Source: Streptomyces sp. NBC_00443
GTDB lineage: Bacteria > Actinomycetota > Actinomycetes > Streptomycetales > Streptomycetaceae
Reading direction: 5' to 3'
Assembly (NCBI RefSeq): GCF_036014175.1
Contig: NZ_CP107917.1
Span: 5,766,001 to 5,830,000, forward strand
Length of the DNA: 64,000 bases
Part shown: one piece after another, positions 33,336-40,983 of the stretch
Position numbering within the stretch: position 1 is the stretch's first letter
Layout of the letters: every line of letters starts with the position of its first letter
Notes under the pieces: generated by a model
Databases searched by the model: none
What the model was told of the DNA's origin: nothing
The model's input: the letters and a program-made list of their open reading frames with translations, nothing else
Made by a program: the position numbers and the translations under genes

Positions 33336-34054
33336 CAGAGGGCACCTCCCGCGCCGACGCCGGTCGTCTCAGGACGGTGCAGCTCCTGGTCGGGCGTGCG
33401 CCCGACGGACTTGCCGACGCCGGCCTTGAGCTTGCGTTCCAGTCCGCGCATTCCCCGCGTGAGCAGGAAGGCGATGACGAAGTAGATCACCAGGACATAC
33501 GTGTAGATCTCCGCGCTCTCCTGCAGCGCGAGGCGCACCAGGTTGGCGCTGAAGGCCAGGTCGCCCATGCCCATGACGGACACCAGCGCGGTGCCCTTGA
33601 GCAGCTCCACCAGCAGGTTGTTGAAGGAGGGGATCATCTCCGGTATCGCCTGCGGCAGCAGGACCAGCCGCATCCGCTGCCACGGCGTGAAGCTGAGCGC
33701 GATGCCGCCCTCACGCTGTGCCGGGTCGACGGAGTTGAGGGCGCCGCGCACGATCTCGGCGCCGTACGCCCCGTAGGTCAGCCCGAGTGCCAGCGTGCCC
33801 GCCCACAGGGGTACCAACTGCCAGCCGAACGCGACCGGCAGCACGAAGAACACCCAGAAGATCATGATCAGGGCGGACGTCCCGCGGAACACCTCGGTGT
33901 AGACGCCCGCGAGGAAGCGGACTATCCACAGCCGGTGCGTGCGGGCCATGCCGACGCCGAAAGCGACCGCCGTTGCCAGCAGGGTGCTCAGCACCAGCAG
34001 CTGGACGGTGATCCAGATTCCTTGGAGTACGAGTTCCCAGAGTCCCGAGGTCAT
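33335..34054 (-). CDS. ehuC: EhuC-type amino acid importer permease
   Basis: A 239-residue permease with about five membrane segments; FRGTSALIMIFWVFFVLP is the paired signature and REGGIALSFTPWQRMRLVLLP the EAA loop. ATG 34054 is set by the ATGA overlap with ehuB and is shorter than the open frame, which begins 7 codons earlier. A basic C-terminal tail of about 40 residues extends beyond the last segment. Confidence 0.83.
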   Translation of the reverse strand: MTSGLWELVLQGIWITVQLLVLSTLLATAVAFGVGMARTHRLWIVRFLAGVYTEVFRGTSALIMIFWVFFVLPVAFGWQLVPLWAGTLALGLTYGAYGAEIVRGALNSVDPAQREGGIALSFTPWQRMRLVLLPQAIPEMIPSFNNLLVELLKGTALVSVMGMGDLAFSANLVRLALQESAEIYTYVLVIYFVIAFLLTRGMRGLERKLKAGVGKSVGRTPDQELHRPETTGVGAGGAL

Positions 34055-34968
34055 CCGCTCTTCCCTCCGCCGCACAGCTCCTTCGCGGTGAGGTCGGTCA
34101 TCTCGGCCTCGGTGAAGCCGAAGGGCTTGAGAATGCGGAACAGTTCGCCGCTCTTCTTCAACTTGTGCAGCTCGGCGTTGAAGGCATCCCGCAGCGCGGT
34201 CTCGGTCTGCCGGAACGCGAACGCGCCGCCGTCGACGTGCGGTTTGCCGCCGACGAGGGGGGCGAAGGCCTTGGTGGACTCCGCCTTGGCCGACTTCTTG
34301 ACGACCTCACGGGTGGTCAGCGCCGTACCGGCGAAGACGTCCACGCGTCCCGCCTCGACCGCGTTCAGCCCCGCGACCTGGTCCGGGACGATGAGGATGT
34401 CGCTCTCCTTGTACCCCGCCTCGACGGCGTACTGGATCTCGGCATAGCCGGTCCCGGTGGCGAACTTGGCCTTCTTCTCGACGACGTCCTTGTAGTTGTG
34501 CAGCCCCTTCGGGTTGCCCTTGCGCACGATGAAGGAGTCGAGCATCTGATAGTCGGGGTCGGAGAAGATGACCTGTTCACAGCGTTCGGGATTGACGTAC
34601 ATCCCGGCGGCGACAGCGTCGAACTGCTGGGAGTTCAGCCCGGGGATCAGTGACCCGAACTCGGTGGGCACGGGCTGCACCCGGTCCACGCCGAGCCGCT
34701 TGAATATGACCCTCGCCAGCTCGGGGGCCTCACCGGTGAGTTCACCGTTCTTGTCGATGTACCCGAAGGGAATCTCACCCGCGATGCCGAGCCGTACGAC
34801 GCCGGCGGCGCGCAGCCGGTCGAGCAGTTCGCCGCCTTCCTTGGTGGAGGCGGTTGCCACACGCGAGCAGCCCGCCGCGCCCAGCGCGCCGAGCGCCGCC
34901 ACCCCCGCGAGCAGCGACCGGCGTGTGGTCCCGGATCTGTGTTCGACTTGTGTTCGGACATGTTCCAT
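34051..34968 (-). CDS. ehuB: EhuB-type amino acid-binding lipoprotein
   Basis: A 305-residue binding protein. TTRRSLLAG and the lipobox GAAGC (Cys34) indicate a lipoprotein, probably twin-arginine exported. The body is the family 3 solute-binding fold: GVVRLGIAGEIPFGYIDKNGELTGEAPELA in two pieces, AVAAGMYVNPERCEQVIFSDP, GLNAVEAGRVDVFAGTALTT and VDGGAFAFRQTETALRDAFN. Three in-frame ATGs exist (35004, 34980, 34968); none has a good ribosome site and 34968 gives the usual signal peptide. First gene of the importer operon, divergent from the DUF3830 gene across 59 bases. Confidence 0.8.
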   Translation of the reverse strand: MEHVRTQVEHRSGTTRRSLLAGVAALGALGAAGCSRVATASTKEGGELLDRLRAAGVVRLGIAGEIPFGYIDKNGELTGEAPELARVIFKRLGVDRVQPVPTEFGSLIPGLNSQQFDAVAAGMYVNPERCEQVIFSDPDYQMLDSFIVRKGNPKGLHNYKDVVEKKAKFATGTGYAEIQYAVEAGYKESDILIVPDQVAGLNAVEAGRVDVFAGTALTTREVVKKSAKAESTKAFAPLVGGKPHVDGGAFAFRQTETALRDAFNAELHKLKKSGELFRILKPFGFTEAEMTDLTAKELCGGGKSG

Positions 34969-35011
34969 AGGTGGAGCCATGGCGGCGCGGCTACCCGAGA
35001 CCATGCGATGT

Positions 35012-35029
35012 ATGCACCCTTGAATGCAT
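35012..35029. promoter_or_regulatory. Candidate operator between ehuB and the DUF3830 gene
   Basis: ATGCA (35012-35016) and TGCAT (35025-35029) form a small inverted repeat in a patch with repeated ATGC words; the right arm overlaps the DUF3830 start codon. A divergent control site for the IclR regulator is plausible but unproven. Confidence 0.3.
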
Positions 35030-35525
35030 GACTGAACGGTTCATCGAGGTGTCGCTGGTCAAGCGGGGCATCCACTGCACCGCAAAACTCCTGGACGACC
35101 GAGCCCCGCTCACCTGCGCGGCCGTCTGGGACGCCCTGCCCCTGACCGGCGACGTCTATCACGCCAAATACGCCCGCAACGAGATCTACGCCCTCTTCCC
35201 GCCCTTCGCGGAAACGGAGCCGCCGCTGGAAAACCCGACAGTCACCCCGATTCCGGGCGATCTGTGCTATTTCGCCTTCGCCGGAACGGAACTGGGCACC
35301 AAGTCCTACGGCTACGACCGCGAGGTCCGCCCCGGCACGACGGTGGTCGATCTGGCCCTGTTCTACGAGCGCAACAACCTGCTCCTGAACGGCGACGTGG
35401 GCTGGGTGCCCGGCATCGTCTGGGGCCAGATCGTGGAGGGCCTGGACGAGCTGGCGCAGGGCTGCAACGACCTGTGGCGGGCGGGAGCGCTGGGAGAGTC
35501 GCTGAGGTTCCGGCGGCTCGAGTGA
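35028..35525 (+). CDS. DUF3830 (cyclophilin-like fold) protein
   Basis: A 165-residue cytosolic protein recognised as DUF3830: FIEVSLVKRGIHCTAKLLDDRAPLTCAAVWDALP split over two strands, then VYHAKYARNEIYALFP, ENPTVTPIPGDLCYFAF and GWVPGIVWGQIVEG. The family is cyclophilin-like and its function is not established; it tends to appear with amidases, maleate-isomerase-like proteins and ABC importers. Here it is divergent from the importer operon and convergent with the amidase. It has no clear ribosome site, so it may be translated from a near-leaderless transcript. Confidence 0.8.
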   Translation: MTERFIEVSLVKRGIHCTAKLLDDRAPLTCAAVWDALPLTGDVYHAKYARNEIYALFPPFAETEPPLENPTVTPIPGDLCYFAFAGTELGTKSYGYDREVRPGTTVVDLALFYERNNLLLNGDVGWVPGIVWGQIVEGLDELAQGCNDLWRAGALGESLRFRRLE

Positions 35526-35573
35526 CGCGTCGCCCGGGCACGTCCGTCGAAGTGATCGACACCGGTACGACGG

Positions 35574-36973
35574 TCAGGTCCCGGCGGTCGTGAGCCCGGC
35601 CCAACCGGTCTCGTACAGCGCGTGGGCCGCCCGTAGCACCAGATCGTCCCGGTGCCGGGCGGCCACGAGTTGCAGGCCGATCGGCAGGCCGTCCCCGTCG
35701 GTGCCGACAGGGACGGTGGCCGCCGGCTGCTGGGTCAGGTTGAAGGGGTACGTGAACGGCGTCCAGCCCGTCCACCTGCGATGCCCCGAGCCCTTCGGGA
35801 CCTCGGCGCCCGCCTCGAAGGCCGTGAGCGGGAGGGTCGGGGTGACGAGGAGGTCGTAGGTGTCGTGGAAGTGGCCCATACGGCGGCCCAGTTCCATGCG
35901 GACGTCCACCGCGGCCAGATAGTCGAGCGCGGAGAGGCGCGCGCCCGCGTCGCAGATCTCCCTGAGGCCCGGGTCGAGCAACTCGCGCTGATGTGGCCCC
36001 AGATGCTGGGTCACCCGGGCGGCCCCGGTGAACCACAGGGTGTGGAAGGCGTCCACCGGGTCGGTGAAGTCGGGGTCGGTCTCCTCGACGTACGCCCCCA
36101 GCCCCGCCAGCCGCTGCACCGCCTGCCGTACCGCCGCCGCGACGGCAGGGCGCACCGCCACCTGGCCGCCGAGGGAGGGCGAATAGGCGACGCGCAGCCC
36201 GTGCACCCCGCCGGCCAGGCCCGATACGAAGGAACCCGGCGCCGACGGAAGGGCCGACCAGTCGCGGGAGTCGGGCGTGCCGATGACGTCCAGGAGCAGA
36301 GCCGCGTCGGCCGCGTCGCGGGTCATCGGGCCGACGTGCGCCAGGGTGCCGAAGGCGCTCGCGGGGTACAGCGGGACACGGCCGTACGTCGGTTTCAGGC
36401 CGAAGATGCCGCAGAACGCCGCCGGGATGCGGACACTGCCGCCCCGTCCGTGCCCAGCGCGAGCGGCCCCGCGCCGAGCGCCACGGCCGCCGCCGCGCCG
36501 CCGCTGGACCCGCCCGCGGTACGGGTCGGGTCGTACGGGTTGCGGGTGACACCGGACCGGGGCGAGTCGGTGACGCCCTTCCAGCCGAACTCGGGGGTCG
36601 TCGTCTTGCCGAGGAAGACGGCGCCGTGCGCGCGCAGCCGGGCCACGGACGGGGCGTCCTCGTCCCAGGTCCCCGTCTCGGAGATGGTTTTCGAGCCCTT
36701 CAGCGTCGGTCCGCCGCGCATCAGCAGGATGTCCTTCACGGTGACCGGAACCCCGTCGAGCAGCCCGGCCGGTTCGCCGCGCCGCCAACGGTCCGCCGAC
36801 GCGGCGGCCTGCGCGAGCGCCTCCTCGGCGGTCAGGCGCACAAAGGCGTTGACCTCCGGCTGGATCCGTTCGGCCCGCTCCAGGGCCGCGCGGGTGGCGT
36901 CGACGGGGCTGAACTCTCCTTTGCGGTAGCCGTCGAGGAGTTGTACGGCGGTCAGTTCGGTGAGTTCCGTCAT
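35574..36973 (-). pseudogene. Amidase-signature enzyme, frameshifted at the catalytic loop
   Basis: Amidase of the Ser-cisSer-Lys class, about 466 residues when joined. The first frame (36973 to about 36446) encodes the catalytic lysine (LLDGVPVTVKDILLMRGG), AHGAVFLGKTTTPEFG and the start of the serine loop (GGSSGGAAAAVALGAGPLALGTDG). The second frame (about 36445-35574) continues with GSVRIPAAFCGIFGLKPTYGRVP to the end. Adding one C to the run at 36442-36445 restores GTDGGGSVRIPA. It would hydrolyse an amide to a carboxylate and ammonia. It follows the hydroxyacid dehydrogenase gene by 23 bases, in one operon, and the ribosome site GGAGGG precedes ATG 36973. Confidence 0.85.
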
Positions 36974-36996
36974 GCGTCGCCCTCCAGCCGTAGACA

Positions 36997-37992
36997 TCAG
37001 CGTCCGGGTACGTACCCACGTTGCTTGTCGACCACGTTCAGCAGCGGTCTGCCCGCCTCCCACCGCTCGTACAACTCCACGAACTGAACTGCGAGTTCAT
37101 CCCGCCAGCCGATCGTGTCCCCGCTCATGTGCGGCGAGACGATCAGGTTCGGGACCTGCCACAACGGGCTCTCGGGGGTGAGGGGTTCATGCTCGAAGAC
37201 GTCGAGCGCGGCCCCCGCGATCCAGCGCTTGGCGAGGGCGTCGGCCAGCGCGTCCTCCGCCACCAGCTGCCCGCGCCCGACGTTGATGAACCGGGCGGAG
37301 GGCTGCATGACGCCGAAGCGGCGGGAGTCGAACATGCCGTGCGTCCGGTCGGTGAGCGGCGCGGCGGCGATCACCCAGTCGGCGCGGGCGATCAGCCGGT
37401 CGAGGTCGTCCGGGCCGTGGATGCCGGTGCGCGGGGTCCGGCCGACCAGCGCGGTGGTGATGTCCAGGGCCTTGAGCGTGCGGGCGATCGCACGGCCGAT
37501 GGGGCCGGATCCGACCACGCAGGCGCGAGTGCCGGCGACCCGCTGCCCCTCCCGGTGCCGCCACTCCCGGGCGCCCTGCAGCTCCAGGGTTCTCGGCAGG
37601 TCCTTCGCCATCGCCAGCACCAGCGCGGCGACGTACTCTGCGATCGGCTGGTCGAAGATTCCGCGCGCGTTGGTGACCAGGGTGTCGGACTCGGTGAGCT
37701 CCGGGCACATCAGATGGTCCACGCCCGCGCTGGCCGTGTGCACCCAGCGTGGCCGGGGTCCCTCGCCGGGCCAGGCGTGCCGTACGGCGTGGGAGCTGAA
37801 GTCCCAGACCAGCAGCACATCGGCGTGCGGCAGCCGCTCGGCGAGGGTCGACTCGTCCGCGTGCTCGACGCGGGCGCGGCCGGTGAGGCGGCCGAGGCGG
37901 GGGAGGGGCTCGGCGTCGAGGACGAGGAGTGTCGGCGGGGTGCCGGACCGGGGGTCGGAGGCGGGTGTCGGACCGGGGGTGGGTGCGGTCAT
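36997..37992 (-). CDS. D-2-hydroxyacid dehydrogenase (NAD)
   Basis: A 331-residue dehydrogenase. The NAD site is TRACVVGSGPIGRAIARTLK (about 155-174). The catalytic Arg lies in FINVGRGQLV, the Glu in ALDVFEHEPL and the His in IVSPHMSGDTIGWR, the classical order. VGSGPIG is a variant of the GxGxxG motif, and the N-terminal 20 residues are disordered Pro/Thr. The enzyme would reduce a 2-oxo acid to a D-hydroxy acid or the reverse. It is the first gene of the operon with the amidase and is divergent from the isomerases. Confidence 0.85.
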   Translation of the reverse strand: MTAPTPGPTPASDPRSGTPPTLLVLDAEPLPRLGRLTGRARVEHADESTLAERLPHADVLLVWDFSSHAVRHAWPGEGPRPRWVHTASAGVDHLMCPELTESDTLVTNARGIFDQPIAEYVAALVLAMAKDLPRTLELQGAREWRHREGQRVAGTRACVVGSGPIGRAIARTLKALDITTALVGRTPRTGIHGPDDLDRLIARADWVIAAAPLTDRTHGMFDSRRFGVMQPSARFINVGRGQLVAEDALADALAKRWIAGAALDVFEHEPLTPESPLWQVPNLIVSPHMSGDTIGWRDELAVQFVELYERWEAGRPLLNVVDKQRGYVPGR

Positions 37993-38164
37993 ACGGGGTC
38001 GTCTCTCCGGGGTCTGCGGGGGCGGTTCTCGGAGTTCTGCTGGATCGGATGGCCGTCTGACATGCGAGGTTTGACCACGCTCGCACCCGAACCTACCTTC
38101 GTCAACACGGGCGTGCGTACGGTCCGTTGCTCACCTGTTTCTCGTAGTGAGGGCGGTGCCTGCA

Positions 38165-38965
38165 ATGAGCTCCCTGGACATCTCCTTCCTCGGCGGACCT
38201 CGACCCCAGCGCGGGGTCGGCGTCGTCGCCCCCTTCGACTTCGCGCTGGACCGCGAACTCTGGCGTTGGGTGCCGGACGAGGTCTCGCTGCACCTGACCC
38301 GAACACCGTTCGTCCCGGTCGAGGTCAGCCTCGACCTGGCCCGTCTGGTCAGCGAGCACGAGACGCTGAGCGAGGGCGTGCGCACCCTGAACGCGATTGC
38401 CCCCGAGGTCATCGCCTACGCCTGCACCTCCGGCAGTTTCGTCGGCGGCATCGCGGGCGAGCGGGCGATGTGCGAGGCGATGACCCGGGCGGGCGCGGTG
38501 CCGTCCATCACCACGTCCGGCGCGCTCCTGGAGGCGCTCGCCGAGCTCCGCGTACGGCGGGTGGCGCTCGTGACGCCGTACACCGTGTCGGTGACGCGGG
38601 CGCTGGAGGAGTACGTCGCGGAGGCCGGGACCGTGGTCACGGGGTGCGCGTTCATGGGACTGACCCGGCACATCTGGAAGGTGCCGTACCGCGATGTGGC
38701 CGACATGGCCCGCCAGGCCGTACGCCGCGCCGCCGACGCCCTCTTCATCAGCTGCACCAACCTCCCCACCTACGACGTGATCCCCCAGCTGGAGGCGGAG
38801 CTGCGCATCCCGGTGCTCTCGGCCAACCAGGTGACCATGTGGGCTGCACTGCGCCGACTGGGTACCCGAGCGGTGGGGCCGTATCAGGCGCTGATCGATC
38901 CGGCGGCGCGTGGCGGTGCGGTACTTCCGGAGGTACCGGATGTACCAGAGCAGGAACAGCAATAG
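38165..38965 (+). CDS. Maleate cis-trans isomerase/Asp-Glu racemase-family protein (two Cys)
   Basis: A 266-residue protein of the Asp/Glu racemase superfamily. Both half-site cysteines are present: IAYACTSGSFVGG (about 88-100) and ALFISCTNLPTYDVIP (about 195-210). This is the maleate isomerase pattern; arylmalonate decarboxylase keeps only the second Cys. EutA of ectoine degradation also belongs here, and the neighbouring importer is of the Ehu type. GVGVVAPFDFALDRELWRW begins the domain. The second isomerase begins 26 bases after its stop. A Glu/Gln-rich C-terminal tail (EVPDVPEQEQQ) is extra. Confidence 0.8.
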   Translation: MSSLDISFLGGPRPQRGVGVVAPFDFALDRELWRWVPDEVSLHLTRTPFVPVEVSLDLARLVSEHETLSEGVRTLNAIAPEVIAYACTSGSFVGGIAGERAMCEAMTRAGAVPSITTSGALLEALAELRVRRVALVTPYTVSVTRALEEYVAEAGTVVTGCAFMGLTRHIWKVPYRDVADMARQAVRRAADALFISCTNLPTYDVIPQLEAELRIPVLSANQVTMWAALRRLGTRAVGPYQALIDPAARGGAVLPEVPDVPEQEQQ

Positions 38966-38991
38966 GAGCAGCAAGCAGCAGGAAGGCTGAC

Positions 38992-39723
38992 ATGACGGCA
39001 CTCGGATTCCTCTACCCGGGCCATTCCGCCGAGGACGACTACCCACGCATCGAGCAGTTGCTCGCCAGCGACATCCGGCTCGACCTGGTGCACACCGACA
39101 TCGGCGAGGACGCGCACCGGGTGGACGCGCTGCTGCGGATGGGCTCGGCCGAGCGGCTCACGGCGGGCGTGGAGGCGCTGCGGCTGACGGGCGCCGAGGC
39201 GGTCGTGTGGGCGTGCACGAGCGGCAGCTTCGTCTACGGCTGGGAGGGCGCCCACGAGCAGGTGCGCACCCTGGCCGTCGCGGCGGGCATGCCGGCGTCG
39301 TCGACGTCCTTCGCCTTCGCGCACGCGGTACGCGAGCTCGGGGTGCGGCGGGTGGCGATCGGCGCGACGTACCCCGACGACGTGGCGGGTCTGTTCTCGG
39401 ACTTCCTGCGTGCCGCGGACGTGGAGGTGGTGTCGGTCCGAGGGTCCGGCATCATCACGGCGGCGGAGGTCGGAACCTGGGGCGAGAAGGAAGTGTTCGC
39501 CCTGGCGAAGGAGGCCGACCACCCCGACGCCGAGGCGGTCCTCCTCCCTGACACGGCCCTCCACACCGCGTCCCACATCCCGGCCCTGGAGCAGCACCTC
39601 TCCAAGCCGGTCCTCACCGCCAACCAGGTCACGGTCTGGGAGGCCCTGAGGCTGGCGGGCCGCCGGGTGAACGCGCCGGAACTGGGGGCGCTGTTCACCA
39701 GGGAGCCGATCGTCCAGGCGTAG
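38992..39723 (+). CDS. Maleate-isomerase-like protein lacking the second cysteine
   Basis: A 243-residue paralogue of the preceding gene: ALGFLYPGHSAEDDYPRIE, HTDIGEDAHRVD, AVVWACTSGSFVYG (first Cys near residue 76), GVRRVAIGATYPDDVAGLF. At the site where the first copy has FISCTNLPTYD this one reads LLPDTALHTASH, so the second active-site Cys is replaced. A single-base mechanism, a different reaction, or a heteromer with the first copy are possible. Adjacent genes and a terminator directly downstream show it ends the unit. Confidence 0.78.
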   Translation: MTALGFLYPGHSAEDDYPRIEQLLASDIRLDLVHTDIGEDAHRVDALLRMGSAERLTAGVEALRLTGAEAVVWACTSGSFVYGWEGAHEQVRTLAVAAGMPASSTSFAFAHAVRELGVRRVAIGATYPDDVAGLFSDFLRAADVEVVSVRGSGIITAAEVGTWGEKEVFALAKEADHPDAEAVLLPDTALHTASHIPALEQHLSKPVLTANQVTVWEALRLAGRRVNAPELGALFTREPIVQA

Positions 39724-39730
39724 CCCCTCC

Positions 39731-39770
39731 TGTCCCAGTCCCTGGGGTGCCCGCCTCAGGGACTGGGACA
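39731..39770 (+). terminator. Terminator after the isomerase pair
   Basis: A 14-bp perfect stem, TGTCCCAGTCCCTG (39731-39744) and CAGGGACTGGGACA (39757-39770), with a 12-base loop, beginning 7 bases after the stop codon. Confidence 0.85.
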
Positions 39771-39865
39771 GTGACAGTGACAGTTGCGGGGGCGGGGAAT
39801 AAACCGGAGCCACCCTCCTGTTAATGCCGGACGGACACCGCACGGCACAACCGCAGGAGGCACAC

Positions 39866-40974
39866 GTGGCGGCAGACGAGAACCGGGGCCCGGCAGACGA
39901 GATCCGGGGCACAGTACAGGGCACCGCCCCCGTCCCCCTCTCCGTACTGGACCTGGTCACGGTCAGCTCCGGCCACACGGCCACCGAAGCCCTCCGCACC
40001 AGCGTCGAGCTGTCCCGCCTCGCGGAGGCCCGGGGCTTCCACCGCTACTGGGTCGCCGAACACCACTCCATGCCGGGCGTGGCCTCGTCCTCCCCCGCGG
40101 TGATCCTCGCCCACCTGGCGGCCCACACGACCCGCATCCGCCTCGGCTCAGGCGGCGTGATGCTGCCGAACCACGCCCCGCTGATCATCGCGGAGCAGTT
40201 CGGCACCCTGGAGGCCATGGCCCCCGGCCGCATCGACCTCGGCCTCGGCCGGGCCCCGGCACGGACGGTGCCACCGCAGCCGCCCTCCGCCGCACGGACA
40301 CCCTGAACGAGGGCGCCGACGACTTCCCCGAGCAGCTCGCGGAGCTCACCCGCTTCCTCGACGACGACTTCCCGGACCGCCACCCCTACCGCCGTATCCA
40401 CGCCGTCCCCGGCCCGGTCCAGGCGACGTCACCCGGCGGCGTCCAGTCCCCGCACCGCCCCCCGATCTGGCTGCTCGGCTCCTCCGGCTTCAGCGCCCGC
40501 CTCGCCGCCGTCCTCGGCCTGCCCTTCGCCTTCGCGCACCACTTCTCGGCCCGGAACACCATCCCGGCCCTGGACCTGTACCGCGAGTCCTTCCAGCCTT
40601 CCGCCGTACTCGACCGCCCGTACGCCCTCATCGGCGTCTCCGCGCTCGCCACCGACGAGGAGAAGGAGGCCCGCCGCCAGGTCGAGGCCGCCGCCCTCGG
40701 CATGGTCCGCCTGCGCACCGGCCGCCCCGGCCTCATCCCGGCGCCCGAGGAGGCCGAGGCCTACGAATTCACCCCGATGGAACGCGAGTTCGCCGACTCC
40801 TGGAACGCCAACGTCATCCACGGCACCGCCGACGAGGTCCGCTCCGGCCTCGACGACCTCCACAAGCGCACCGGCGCCGACGAGTTGATGATCACGAGCA
40901 ACGCGCCCGGCATGGACGTACGCCTGCGTTCGTACGAACTCATCGCGGATGCCTACGGGTTGCCGGCCGCCTGA
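39866..40974 (+). pseudogene. LLM-class flavin-dependent oxidoreductase, frameshifted
   Basis: A bacterial-luciferase-type monooxygenase of about 369 residues when joined. GTG 39866 has an ideal ribosome site (AGGAGG, 39855-39860). The first frame carries PLSVLDLVTVSSGHTA, RYWVAEHHSMPGVASSSP and RIRLGSGGVMLPNHAPL up to DLGLGRAP near 40257. The rest (GTDGATAAALRR, PIWLLGSSGFSARLAA, HFSARNTIPALDLYRESF, TGADELMITSNAP) is in another frame. Adding one G at 40258-40259 restores GRAPGTDGATAAALRR. The F420/FMN-binding fold is complete after repair. Independent of the isomerase unit, from which a terminator separates it. Confidence 0.85.
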
Positions 40975-40983
40975 CCCGTTCCG

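Noticed and set aside
31898..39723. Complete ectoine catabolism cluster
   Set aside because: The importer is Ehu-type, but no ectoine hydrolase (EutD) or deacetylase (EutE) gene is present in the window.
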